This document shows, in pieces, positions 24,201-34,426 of a stretch of DNA of 64,000 bases. Origin of the DNA: Camellia lanceoleosa (taxonomy: Eukaryota; Streptophyta; Magnoliopsida; Ericales; Theaceae). Below the pieces are notes generated by a model. It saw only the letters and a list, made by a program, of their open reading frames with translations. It was not told where the DNA came from and ran no database searches. Position 1 is the stretch's first letter; each line of letters begins with the position of its first letter. The stretch covers positions 64,016,009 through 64,080,008 of the forward strand of contig CM045761.1 of the NCBI GenBank assembly GCA_025200525.1. The letters are read 5' to 3'. The translations under genes and the position numbers were made by a program.

Positions 24201-24509
24201 TGCTTGTGCCGATTTTTGGGAGCCACGGATCTGCTCAATGCCGTGTTCTGTTGGGAAACGTAACAATTGATGGTAGGTGCTCGAGACGGCCTGTAAGGTA
24301 TGCAACCACGATCGCCCCATGATGATATTGTACGGCGATGGCAGCCGGACAACCAGGAATTCTACATCCACCATTCTAGAACCCACTCGAATGGGTAGGT
24401 TGATCTTTCCCAGTGGGTATTCGGGGTTGGCATTGAAGCCGATGGTGAACCGATTTACGCGTAGCGCGACAACTAATGGGTCGACGTGAGGGAGTGTTAC
24501 GCCGATCAA
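21268..24509 (-). pseudogene. pol of element A: protease, reverse transcriptase, RNase H, integrase (Tat-like gypsy), broken
   Basis: Minus strand. Protease end and linker at 24509-23820 (PSPYNIIMGRSWLHTLQAV). A frameshift near 23825 leads to the RT start (VVVKKKNGTWQVCVDFTDLN, KACPKDCFPLPRID). A TAG replaces CAG in GYHQIAMHPDD near 23615. RT palm follows, with YCYKVMPFGLKNAGVTYQ and the catalytic YIDDMVVKS near 23450. RNase H shows CDGSS, NNEAEYEALLAGL and CDSKLVINQ. A TGA at 21977-21979 interrupts DPQWGLYKKSL. Integrase follows with an H-H-C-C zinc finger (GAHSGGRSLAHRAITRGYYW, CEQCQKF), core Asp in GLDIVGPLP and SDNGTQF, and after a frameshift near 21420 the Glu block SEASNKTILGGIKK. The four-enzyme order is that of Ty3/gypsy; the antisense ORF and GGCGCCGT-type primer site favour the Tat lineage. 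Not functional as read. Confidence 0.93.
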
Positions 24510-24675
24510 GTCAGAGTCGTCGGGCTTTCGGCAGGTTGTATATCATATGGATATTATGTGGAACACTTCGCCGGAGACGTTCGTCTTTAGTCAACTCAAA
24601 GTAATAGGCTGAAGCACAGCTAGCGTCGGTGTTTTGCTGTTGGGCCCGAGACCGTAGATCGCCTGCCCTTGGGGG

Positions 24676-24963
24676 TCACTCAGGAACCCGGCGCACTGTT
24701 TGTTTGGACTTTACTATTTCCAAGGCCAGATCGCAACGAAGGCGCTCGTTCTCAGCGATGGTGCTGTCTAAACTGTGTTTGGTCCTTTTGGCTCGTTCCA
24801 TGATGGCTAGCATCGTCTCCTGCGTTGAAGTCGTTTGTGAATCGACATTCAAGGCGCGTCTTGTAGCGATGATCTCTTTCTCGAGCATATTTGCTGGAGT
24901 GAAGTCGACTCTCTGTGTGATCGCGTCGGTGGCTATCGGAGGATCTTGCGTCACGCCTTCCAT
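24676..24963 (-). pseudogene. gag remnant of element A
   Basis: Minus-strand ORF of 95 aa from the ATG at 24963, 18 bp from the primer site, so it is in the gag start position. It reads a coiled-coil-like N terminus (RAKRTKHSLDSTIAENERLR). The core retrotransposon-gag domain is missing: protease begins only about 160 bp downstream, so most of gag is deleted. The 24510-24675 stretch shows no clear domain. Confidence 0.6.
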
Positions 24964-24980
24964 GGATGTGCTTGAGTATT

Positions 24981-24998
24981 CCCATAGACGGTGCCAAT
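24981..24998 (-). other. Primer-binding site of element A
   Basis: In element sense ATTGGCACCGTCTATGGG directly follows the LTR end CTTCTCCACA. It is one of the TTGGCGCCGTCTGTGGG-type primer sites seen intact in element B1 at 42467. Confidence 0.85.
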
Positions 24999-25409
24999 TG
25001 TGGAGAAGTGATTTTTGGAAATACTTTTCTGATCCGGGAAGACACTCTTGATACTCAGCTAGTCACCTGCAAAGACAAATACTCCGGTCGGGGGTGCCGG
25101 GATTAGCACTCCGACAGGCAAGTCAGTTCTTCTACTCAAGAAAGCTTGTTTACTAAGTTTAATGAAGTGTTTTTTTTTTTTTTACATGCCTTTCTAAATC
25201 TGAAGCTCTTGCATTTATACTCATTTTCTGGACCTCGGGTCCAGAGCCTACTTTCTACTTATTATCCTTTTGTTTATTCCAACATATATCTTCCCATCCA
25301 TTCGGCAATTTCTATATATTCGACATCTTAGTCGATTAGTACAGAGCCGAATAGTCTCTGACTTCCGGGGTACATTCCTACTGACTCTTCTGTTCATTCG
25401 GCTCCCACA
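24999..25409 (-). repeat. 5' LTR of element A
   Basis: Pairs with 13543-13951. The two copies differ by a one-base change in T-run length and about 21 substitutions, nearly all transitions, counted by eye. Confidence 0.92.
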
Positions 25410-26795
25410 GCATTGTATTTTTGCAGAAAACAGAGAGCAGTGGCTGAAGGTAAAACAGAGCAAGCCTTGGCAGACAAAGCTGTTCTTGGGCATTGTGCAT
25501 GTGCATGCAACCCTTGCGCATCCTTGCTTGCATCATTATCATTGTTGTAATTAATTAATCCATTTATTTTTATTGTTACAATTAGTATTGTTAATTAGTA
25601 GTGTTGTAATTAATTAATTAATTAATGTTTACTTGTAATTGTTATAGTTAATTAACTTAGATAGTTAGTTTACTTGTCATGGTTATCCTTGTTGTAATAG
25701 CATAGTTAGTTAGTTAGTTCTTTAATTTATTCATTCGGTTTTGTAATAAGTAGTTTAATTTGGACTTTCGGACTTTGATTCGTACCCTCTCGCACGAGGG
25801 CAATTATGTAATAAGTTGTATGTCTTCCAACCCCATGTCTTTCTCCTTTTTACTTGCTTGCTTGCTTACGATGGTTAGTAGAGGATATTATTTTTTAAAT
25901 TAGCATTCTTATGCTTTGCATCCATTGTCTTGCATGCATCCAAGGCTCAGCTCATCATGCTAACCCAATATCAATGTTCAAATTCATTACTTGACTATGT
26001 GCTTTCTCGCATGTCTTGAATGGAATCATATGTCATGCTCATAGTCAAGTCTATAAAATACATAGTTTGTGCGTTGCATTAGTCATATTGCATTAATTAA
26101 GAACATGCATTTTTAAAAAAAAATAAATTTGCTTTGTTTTGGCTTGGAGTACTAGGTGAGCTTTTATTGCCTTAGCATATTGCATGAACATGGTTGTTGC
26201 CATGTCAAAGCATACATCCATGAGGCTAATTGCTTAAATGATATAATTGTTTGAATGCCTGTGATGAAGGCTAGTTGCTTGAATTGGGATGGTTTGATTA
26301 AATGTCTATTTTAGCCCACTTTTTCAGGTGGCAAATTTACAAAACAATTTTGAAACAAAACATGAAATCAAATGTTCCAATTCTTGCAAATATTAGTCTA
26401 TACCTTGTGTGCGCATCACATAGTAATATAGCTAATAATCGGAACAAGAGCATATAATATAAATAAAAATCACATCATGATTAGTAGAGGCCGATCTTTG
26501 ATCGAGCGAGTGGGGTGCTCAATTCATAACCTTCCCCTCTCGTACCTAAATTCCCTAGCCGAGACACTTTGGTGATGACGGACTTATGGCCTTTGGCACA
26601 AGTCTTGGGTTTTCTAAATTTCTCAAAAATATTTAGGTAGCGACTTTGAAATCTGGCAAAGCAATCCATTTTTGGCATTTGATGCAAAATCGATTTTTCA
26701 AAAGATTTTTTCGGATTTGGACTCTTTGGTGTTTATCTATTTCACATTGCACTTGTGAGATCAGATTTAGAACTGCGAGAGTCCGAACTATAAGG
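25410..26795 (+). mobile_element. 3' LTR of element D, segment 3 of 3
   Basis: Resumes right after element A. It matches the end part of the solo LTRs: CCTCTCGCACGAGGGCAATT-like block at about 25790, TATGTCTTCCAACCCC at 25818, and the terminal block at 26475-26790 (GGTGATGACGGAC, ATATTTAGGTAGCGACT, TCTGGCAAAGCAATCCAT). The family end GTCTACA is not found; the match stops near 26795, so the last 100 bp or so are deleted or replaced. No gene. Confidence 0.75.
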
Positions 26796-26809
26796 CTTGT
26801 CATCATCCG

Positions 26810-26893
26810 AAAGGAGCACGAAAAGTCGCGCTACATAATGCCAAGTATAATGTTTTGCTTGGCAGGGATTGGATCCATCCCAAAAGAATGAAG
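26810..26893 (+). pseudogene. Retropepsin-like fragment
   Basis: Plus-strand frame reads GARKVALHNAKYNVLLGR then DWIHPKRMKKL. The block YNVLLGRDWIH is typical of the C-terminal part of the aspartic protease of LTR retroelements (flap-distal hydrophobic-Gly-hydrophobic-Trp). Only about 28 codons are recognisable before the frame degrades, so this is a scrap of another element, possibly the target into which element D or its flank was joined. Confidence 0.5.
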
Positions 26894-27106
26894 AAATTGG
26901 TGATCATTCACACACTCCAGTCATTCAAAAAAGCAACATTTTGCCTTCTTAGCCAAGAATGAGGGACTATATCCCAATGCTTCGATTAGGTTCGAAGTTT
27001 TTTGTACTATTCTCATTGGCAGGGAAGATGTGTACCACGCTAAAAGCAGGTTGTACTCCAAACAGCGATGGTGATCAATGGATACGTAGGGATATACTAC
27101 CGAGCT

Positions 27107-27415
27107 TCAGGAAGGAGGCACAAGAAGAGGATCATCAAATTCAACAATTCCATAGTGAATCTGCTCCCTTATTTGAGGTTGAGCTAATGTTGACCAAGTA
27201 TCCCAGCCAGTGTTTCCAGAGGAAGAGGAAGCAGCCTTATCCCATGCAGAAGGTTTTGGAGTAGAGGAAAAGTTTACAAGATCCATCTTGGCAAATTCTT
27301 GGTTCAGAGGTTTGTAGTCTACAAAAGCTTCCATGAATTGGATAAGTGGAGGCAGGTAAATGTGGCCAATAAATGCATAAAGGTTTTTTTGAGGTCGATC
27401 ATCATTGTCTAACAC
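27107..27415 (-). other. Unrecognised ORF fragment, 102 aa
   Basis: Minus-strand frame with fairly normal amino-acid use (LYAFIGHIYLPPLIQFMEAF, FSSTPKPSAWDKAASSSSG, EFDDPLLVPPS). I do not recognise a family. It lies among retroelement debris and next to a retropepsin-like scrap in the other strand, so it may be an old fragment of a retroelement or of an endogenous viral polyprotein, or chance. No start context or partner exon was identified. Confidence 0.25.
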
Positions 27416-27673
27416 TTCCTCGTATGCTCAATCGATGTAAAAACAGGGTTTGTTTGGCCATGAGAGGTATATTAGCCCCTTCGTATACTTAGATAGTGAA
27501 GAAAATGTTCAAGCATAAGGAAGAATTTAATGAAGTTTAGTGTTTTATTGCTTGAAGACGGTTGCACTTCTGAGATAAGCAAAGTCCATGCACGACCTAG
27601 GACATGGGCCGTAGGCAAAGTGCATTGATCCACTAATATCACCAAGCATTGGGTATATTAGTGCGGCGGGTAA
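27416..27673. other. Gene-free stretch
   Basis: No coding or repeat evidence apart from being directly upstream of a candidate LTR. Confidence 0.4.
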
Positions 27674-28391
27674 TGTTGGCTATATATTTTGTATAAGCCA
27701 ATCCCAACTTAACACGTGGCATGTAAAGGGTAATTTGGGAAGTTAATGTAAAATTCGAATCAGCAATAGACACGTAGCAATTCATATTGGTAATAATAGA
27801 TCTACGCAGCATTGGAGCAGCTGAAAGCGCAAGACAACGTGGCCTAACGGTTACTCACAAATTCAAATTCAAATTCAGAAGGGATCATGGGAGGACCTTT
27901 CGACGGTTGGAAGCCCATTTCGACGGTTACCTTTAGAAAGTATAAATAGAAGAGAAGACCTCAGAATGAAGGACTCAGACTCAGATCCAGAAACCAGTCG
28001 TTTACTTCATATTTTCTTTCTAGTTTTACCTTTCCAGTTCTTTACATTTCCAGTTTTTTACATTTCTAGTTCTTCAATTCCTATATTGCACTTCATTTCC
28101 TAGGAGTAGTTTCACGTAGTCACTGCTGTAAACCTTTTCAAGGCTGGGTCATTTCATTGTAAGTTCTTATTTACTTAACAAAATTCAGTTTCTGAACTAT
28201 TTTGTATATGTGATCATTTATAAGTTTCTCCTAAAAAGTCACCGGTAAAAGTCCTTTTCATTGAGGCTAAAAGAACTGCAACACAATTGTCTGATAATTG
28301 GTTGGTAATTAAAATTCTGTGAGGACTTATTGATCTTTATTAGCACGCATTAAATTACATAATTAACCTTCGAAAGCCAAAAGAGCCAACA
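27674..28391 (+). mobile_element. Candidate solo LTR (0.72 kb) with TGTTGGC...GCCAACA ends
   Basis: Starts TGTTGGCTATATATTTTG and ends AAAAGAGCCAACA, a 7-bp perfect terminal inverted repeat with TG/CA ends. A TATA box GTATAAATAG lies near 27937-27946, giving plus orientation, followed by a T-rich transcribed-looking region and GTGATCATTTATAAG. It carries ACACGTGGC at 27712-27720. Flanking 5-mers (GGTAA and ATTAC) do not match, so the target duplication is not confirmed and the call rests on ends and promoter. Confidence 0.55.
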
Positions 28392-30309
28392 ATTACGTTT
28401 GGAAAAAGTATATTAATGAGTTTTTTTGGAGTGATACGTTGTTATGTTTGGAATAAGTACACAAAGGAATTTTTTTATATGAGAGTGTTACATTAGTGTT
28501 ACATTAGAGTATTACATTATTAAAGTATTACAATTTTTTTTTTCTTTTCGTAATGTGGGATTTGTTCTAAGAGAGAAAATCCAAAACCTTTATAATTCTA
28601 ATTGTCCAAATGTGTAATTATATGTTTAGAGAAACTCATTTTTATCCTTAGAAAATTAAATCCAAACATGTAAGTGATTACATTTTTGTGTAATTTTCAT
28701 TTTAATATGACATTTGGGTTCATAAGAGAAAAGTAAAGACTAAAGAGTTGATAAAATCATATTTTAAGATTTATTGGTGTTTCACTCAATTTTTTATTAG
28801 TCTGAAATAATGAATTTTATATCTAAAAAGTATATTGAACTTACCTTAATCGTGTAGATATTTCTATTTTTCATCAATTATAAAATGTTGTATTATTCAC
28901 ACATTTTTTATAAGTATAGAATAATGAGACATAACATTTTGAGTGCGATTATTATATTTTTTAAAAGAAAATGTTATTTACATATAAAATTTAATATCAA
29001 TTTAGTGAGTATTTTATTTTAAAATAAAATAATTTATATTAAATTACATAATTATGTATAAAAATTTTAAAATAATTCATATTAAATTACATAATTATGT
29101 ATAAAATTTTTATTTGCATAGTTAACAAAATCATTTTCAGATATATATGAGCTGATGAGTTGGAAATCCGTCAGCACGCAACACGGTTAGTGGTTCCTTG
29201 TGTTGAATTGAATGGATTCGCAAATCATGAGGGTAAACTTCTCACGACTTTCCTAAACTGCACTGTTCTTCAATAAGCGCGCCACCTGTCCGTTGGATCA
29301 ATTCCACAAACAGCTCTCATCTCCTTTTTGTCAGCTAAGAAAAAATTGGATTTGGTATGGTATAGTATAGTATAGTTAGTTCCACCCATAAGAGTCAAAC
29401 CCATTCACCATCACCATTACAATCATCTTCTTTTAAATATTTTATTTTTTGTTTTTCACATTGGGGGCACCTCCTTTTTATTTTTATGTTTTTGTTATGT
29501 CATTTGACATTGTTGCCCCTAACTTCATTATCCAAATTAAAAGGCTCTTTTGTGTGTTTGTGTGTTATAGAAGCATGGTTTCAATTTGGGCAAAGGAAAA
29601 TTGTGAAGTAAACTAAGCTAAGTTTTTGGTTAAAATAGTCTTAGAAAATCAAAATATTCACATTATTTTCTTTATTTTTTTACATTTTTTTTTAATAAAA
29701 AGTTAAAAAAACTAATTAAAATAACTAATTTCTAAACAAACTCTAATTATGAGTACAATATTGGACCTCTTATTTCTCAAACAAAAGAATAGTAAAATGT
29801 TTGCATAATCACTCATGTTTGGTGCAACTTATAAAGACTGTTGATAAGTTTTCCTTTTAAAAATTTTTAAATTTGTATTATAGTATTTGATGCAATTTAC
29901 TTTATAGTTTATGCAGTAGAAACAATTAGAAAATGATTATCTCAAAGTTGGGTTATATCTGTTAACTTTAAATTTGGAGAAAAAAAAAAGTGCACCAAAC
30001 AAGGAGCAATACTCGAGGTATTTAAATTTTTTTACCTAATATATATTCATATACCTTATGTGTGAGAGGGAGTGAAATAGTAAATAAAATTTTAGTTACA
30101 CATAACATTATTGACAAACAAAGCCATTTCTGTCATCCTTTTGACCAAAAAATATATATATATATATATATTCCGTGGCGATTCACAGTACAATACAAAT
30201 GAATGCATGTTATTGCTTTGTACGAGGAACTCATACAAATTTAGTACTAATGATAATTTATGAGCAAATTATAAATACACTTCTTAAAACTTATGAAAAA
30301 TGTTTAGAA
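28392..30309. other. AT-rich intergenic spacer
   Basis: No gene. Homopolymer runs, a short TATAG run (29360-29380: GGTATGGTATAGTATAGTATAG) and a TA dinucleotide microsatellite at about 30152-30171. Two GTTTGGAAwAAGTA-like copies near 28400 and 28450 hint at an old small element, not resolved. Confidence 0.6.
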
Positions 30310-30441
30310 GTCCTAATTTTTGTGGTTTAAATGGTTTAAAATTATCAAAACGATATCGTTTTGACAATTTTGATATTATTTTGTATTCAAAACGATGTCG
30401 TTTTGACAAATTCGAACCATTTGAGCCACAAAAATTAGGAC
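30310..30441. mobile_element. Foldback element (MITE-like), 132 bp
   Basis: The two halves are inverted copies: GTCCTAATTTTTGTGGTTTA at the left equals the reverse complement of the right end (AGCCACAAAAATTAGGAC) with few changes. Each arm carries AAAACGATrTCGTTTTGAC. The whole unit would form one long hairpin. No target duplication could be fixed. Confidence 0.75.
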
Positions 30442-30959
30442 CCTCTACCATTACTAAAAACTTATTTGAAATATAAGTTGTCTTTTGTGATTTGAAAAAT
30501 CTTATGAGAATTTATTTGGTAGATTAAATTAGATGCAATGAGTGTGATGAAATTGAGTGATAAGATTATTAAGATAATGGTATTAGATTGGATATATAAG
30601 GAAAAAAAAAATGTGTTTATTCAAAACTAATCTATAAAATTATGTAAAAGTCATCATTACATAAAAAGTGACCATTTTTTAAATAAATTATAAATTATAA
30701 ATGCACCCCTTAAAATTTGTTTAAAATATGAATTATCTCATGTAATTTAAAAAATTATAAATATTTTTTTATAAATATTTTTTATTTAACAAATTAACTA
30801 AAAAAATAAAATTACTAACTATCCTTTTAAATAATAATAAAATTATTAATTAAAATATATTTTCAACATCAATATTTTTTAAAAATTTTTCTAAAGGGGT
30901 GTTTGAAACTTGTTTTTTTAACTATTTAAAAAAACTATTTAAAAAATAAAGATTAAAAA
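30442..30959. other. AT-rich spacer upstream of the phosphatase gene
   Basis: Very AT-rich, with AAATAAATTATAAATTATAAATG-like text. No gene or clear repeat. Confidence 0.5.
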
Positions 30960-31283
30960 AATAGAAAGAATAATTGACGAGAAGCGCCACGATACGGTGG
31001 GGGGCATAATAGACATTTGAAATGAGCGGTGCACCCAAAATCGCGGGTCAAAAAATTGATAAGAAACGCCAAAAACACGGATGTGCCACATATATGACTC
31101 ACTCCACTTTGAGTCGTTTCTTTGACTGTCTACTACTACAGACAGACACACCACCTCGCACACACAGTCTCTTCTCTTCCCTCTATTTATTTCTCCACTG
31201 AAACACAACACACCACACCACACAACACAAAACAAAACAAAATCGAAAAATTCGAACGTTATAGAACCGACACAGAGAGAGAA
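30960..31283 (+). promoter_or_regulatory. Probable promoter and leader of the phosphatase gene
   Basis: Composition changes from AT-rich to mixed here. W-box-type cores are TTGACG (30974-30979), TTGACC on the minus strand (31046-31051) and TTGACT (31122-31127). TGACTCA lies at 31095-31101. A weak TATA-like TATTTAT sits at 31184-31190 in a CT-rich stretch, followed by a CACACA-rich leader of about 80 bp to the ATG. W-boxes bind WRKY factors; wound and pathogen induction of AP2C-type phosphatases makes this plausible but it is inference. Confidence 0.5.
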
Positions 31284-33323
31284 ATGTCTTGTACCGTTGC
31301 AATTTCGAACTCACCTGTGTTCTCTCCGTCTAGGGTTTGTTCTTCTCCTTTCTGCAAATCCTCACTCTCATCTTCCCCAGATAAAACCCTTACTCTAACC
31401 CTAACCCACTCGCCTTCTTCTTCTTCGCCGTTTAGGCTTCGGCTACAGAAGCCTCCGAGCGGGCTTGATAGGGCTTCTAATGATTGTGCGGTTTCGACTT
31501 CGTCTTCGTCTTCTTCTCCGCCCGCGCTGTTGAAGAGGAAGAGGCCGGCGAGGCTGGATATTCCGAATTCAGGAATGGGTTTTGGTGGTGGTTGTGTGGC
31601 GACGCCGGTGGTGGGAGTGGAGAGGAGGGAGGTTGTGGAGGCTGAGAGTGATGGGTATTCGGTGTTTTGTAAGAGGGGAAGAAGGGAAGCCATGGAAGAT
31701 AGGTACTCGGCCCTCCTCAATCTTCAAGGAGATCCCAAACAGGTATTTTAATTTTAATTTGAGTTTTTTTTTTTTTTTAAATTTAAATTTAGATTACACA
31801 AGTGAAATTAGTGAGTTTTATTGATTAAATTGTGCTGGAGAATGTTGAAATTATAGGAAATGTTCAAGTCTGTTTGGTTTCATTTTCTAAAAAACACTAA
31901 AAACTAATTTGGTTGGTTTAGTTGGGAGGATTTGACTGTACCCTCTCGGTGGGGTTGTTTGGTTACATAGTAAACTGAGAAAATTCGAGATAGTTAGTGT
32001 AATCTCAATTAAAACACTATGATTGAGCTTTGTGACTTAAGTATTAGTCTTTTCTTTTCCTTTTTTTGTGATTTCTAGGTCAATTTTAACTGAGCAAGTA
32101 TTGGATAAGCATTTTACTTGAATTCTACAGATTTATTTATTTATTTTTATTTTTAAAACCATAAAGGCGTCTAGATTGGTTTATCCAGCTCTAACTGAAC
32201 GCCATGGGAATCCACAGAATTTTGAAATTGCTGCTAGTAATTAATTAGCTAAATAAGATGTTATGGAGTTCATGCTTTGAGAGCTGAGACATGAAATGAT
32301 GTACAAAAACTTAGATAATTGTGGTTATGACGGAGTCTGAATCAAATGTAGTTGCTAAATGATGTCGCTCATCTTATGTATGAATTGAGGAGTCTGATCT
32401 TCTTGTCTTTTGTTTGTAGGCTTTCTTTGGTATTTTTGACGGGCATGGAGGTGCAAAGGCTGCTAAGTTTGCTGCAGAAAACTTGGATAAGAACATTTTG
32501 GATGAACTTGAAAGAAGAGACCAAGAAGATACAGAGGAAGCTGTTAAATTTGGGTATCTGAACACAGATTCTGAATTTCTAAAGGAAGATGTCAGCGGTG
32601 GAACATGCTGTGTCACAGCTCTGATCAGGAACGGCAGTCTTGTCGTGTCCAATGCTGGTGACTGTCGTGCTGTAATGAGCAGAGGAGGGATTGCCAAGGC
32701 CCTTACATCAGATCATCGGCCTTCAAGGGACGATGAAAAAGCAAGAATTGAGAGCTCGGTAAGCTGCTAGTGCTTTATTATATGTAATTCTTTTTTGCTC
32801 AATTTTTTTAGTTGAAATTCAGCTAGGCATTTGAACTTGTTGCTGATGGATTGTGTAATATGATTTTGTAGGGTGGCTATGTCGATTGTTGTAATGGTGT
32901 TTGGAGAATTCTGGGATCTTTGGCTGTATCAAGAGGAATCGGAGATCGACACCTAAAACAATGGGTAACAGCAGAGCCAGAAACAAAAATCGTTAGAATT
33001 GAATCCGATTTGGAGTTCTTAATCCTCGCTTCTGATGGCTTGTGGGATAAGGTAATTTATTTCAAATTAATTTCATTTCTGTTTTTCGCCTCTGATACAC
33101 TTGCCAGATAAAGAACTTTTTGTGCATTATTTGATCAACCCTTTTTTCGTTTGGATTGTAGGTTAGTAATCAAGAAGCAGTAGATATAGCTCGTCCTTTG
33201 TGCATGGGCATCCAAAAGCCAGAACCGCTCACAGCCTGTAAAAAGCTTGCTGCTCTCTCTGTTTCACGAGGCTCTACTGATGACATTAGTGTGATGCTGA
33301 TTCAATTGGGGCACTTTTATTGA
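31284..33323 (+). CDS. AP2C1-like: Protein phosphatase 2C, clade B (AP2C1/PP2C25-like), 4 exons, 379 aa
   Basis: Exons 31284-31742, 32420-32758, 32872-33051 and 33162-33323 (TGA); all introns are GT-AG and phase 0. Residues 1-80 are a Ser/Pro-rich, low-complexity N terminus. Residues 84-93 ([10 protein letters not shown]) form a basic-plus-hydrophobic MAP-kinase interaction motif. The PP2C domain follows: [11 protein letters not shown] (133-142), FDGHGG with the metal-binding Asp (159-164), [10 protein letters not shown] (213-222), AGDCRAV (232-238), DHRPS (251-255), [10 protein letters not shown] (286-295), ASDGLWDK (319-326) and DDISVMLI (366-373). All expected metal-site Asp residues are present. 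This is a Mg/Mn-dependent Ser/Thr phosphatase; clade-B members dephosphorylate and inactivate stress MAP kinases in nucleus and cytoplasm, controlling wound and defence responses. Length is close to Arabidopsis AP2C1 (about 396 aa). AP2C1 and AP2C2 orthology cannot be separated here. No break; the only intact host gene seen. Confidence 0.96.
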
Positions 33324-33347
33324 TAGCACAAGGCCGTTACTGTAAAA
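33324..33347 (+). other. Start of phosphatase 3' UTR
   Basis: Short unique stretch between the stop codon and the decayed copy of the last exon. Confidence 0.5.
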
Positions 33348-33470
33348 TAGAAATCAAGAAGCAGCATTGATGTTGCTCTTCTTTTGTGCATAGGTAACTA
33401 AAATCCAAAACCGCTCTCAGCCTCCCTCCCTTGCTTCACGAGGTTCGATTGGGACATCTTTTTTTTGATG
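33348..33470 (+). pseudogene. Decayed tandem copy of phosphatase exon 4
   Basis: AATCAAGAAGCAG (33347 onward) repeats exon 4 at 33168; then CTTTTGTGCATrGG, ATCCAAAACCGCTC, and TGCTTCACGAGG match exon 4 pieces CTTTGTGCATGGGC, AGCCAGAACCGCTC and TTTCACGAGG in the same order. A gap removes the middle. The reading frame is not kept. It lies right after the real stop codon, so it is probably transcribed as 3' UTR. It looks like an old local duplication of the last exon. Confidence 0.75.
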
Positions 33471-33877
33471 ATCCCAGGACACTAGTATAATCATTAAACT
33501 AGAATCCAGCACAGTTTTAAGGACATTTGTCTTCTCTTCAGAGTAAATTGCAACATGCAAGGTTATGGCAGTTATACAAAGCGTCGTTACCGGACTAGTT
33601 TTGCTGGAACTCTTACACTGGCTATTTATACAACTGTAACCTCTGATCTGTAATTTTTTCTTTCCTTCTCCTTTTTTTTTTTTTTTGGTACTAACCTGAA
33701 TTTTTTTTTTTTTCTTTTCTTCTATCAATTGGTTTTTTTACTGTAAATTATTTTCCTTTAATTATACAAGCTTCGTGTTGGCTCAGTATTCTGATTGTGG
33801 AGCAATTGTTTCAGACTTTAATGTTAATTTTATTTTTTGTCCACACAATCGTCTTTGTTAACACTAATCTTCTGATC

Positions 33878-33883
33878 AATAAA
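33878..33883 (+). terminator. Candidate polyadenylation signal of the phosphatase gene
   Basis: AATAAA in TGATCAATAAAATACTC, about 555 bp after the stop codon, following T-rich stretches near 33665-33740. Plant signals are loose, so an earlier site is possible. Confidence 0.45.
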
Positions 33884-34421
33884 ATACTCACTCAATTCAA
33901 AAGTAGTATGTGTCAAGCTTGCTATGACTTGGTTTTTGTAGTCTCTCATTGTATATACTACTGATTTCTCCTGTTTTATGTGCATCCACTGGAGAGCTAT
34001 CTCAGATCAATTCTTCTGTACATAGCTTTGGTGCAACACAAACTGGTGCTGAAAAAAGTAATCCGCATTGGCACTCAGACCACATCTTTCAGAGTCAAAA
34101 TGACATTTATCTGTTTAAATTCTATCTATTTGTTTGAATGTCACATATCTGGACAGTTTATTTGTCCATCTTACTCCCACAAGCCACTGCTGGTGGCCTT
34201 TCTGGCCCATTTTCTGTTGCCAATGATTTTTTCAGCATGTCTTTACTACAAATATATATATATATATTCAACTTGTTTGGTTATAGTTTTTAGAAAATAA
34301 TTTTTTAAAAAATCTACTTTTTTATTTTTTGTATTTTAATGTTTTCAATGAACTTTGTTAATATTTTAAGTAAATTTTTTTTAAAAATTTTTAGGCACAC
34401 CTAACATAAATACACTTAAAA
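33884..34421. other. Intergenic spacer
   Basis: No gene. A short TA microsatellite at about 34252-34267. Ends at the target site of element C. Confidence 0.5.
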
Positions 34422-34426
34422 AGTAT

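Larger units (their letters stand above)
13543..25409 (-). mobile_element. Element A: Tat-like Ty3/gypsy retrotransposon, complete ends, defective
   Basis: Two 410-bp LTRs (13543-13951 and 24999-25409) flank an 11-kb interior. Flanking 5-mers are GCACT (13538-13542) and GCATT (25410-25414), a target duplication with one C/T change. The LTRs differ by about 22 changes by eye (about 5 percent), nearly all transitions, so the insertion is not recent. In element order (minus strand): primer site, gag remnant, protease, reverse transcriptase, RNase H, integrase, about 50-bp repeats, antisense ORFs with about 195-bp repeats between them, polypurine tract. It is inserted in the element D LTR and is itself the host of a 2.2-kb solo LTR. 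Confidence 0.9.

Noticed and set aside
28400..28700. Possible MITE around GTTTGGAATAAGTA and AATCCAAACATGTAAG
   Set aside because: Weak similarity, no defined ends.
31395..31412. CTAACCCTAACCC, telomere-like or telo-box motif
   Set aside because: It lies in coding exon 1 (Thr-Leu repeats) and is too short to be an interstitial telomere.
31259..31720. 153-aa minus-strand ORF
   Set aside because: Exact antisense of phosphatase exon 1; its Glu/Ser bias mirrors the coding strand.
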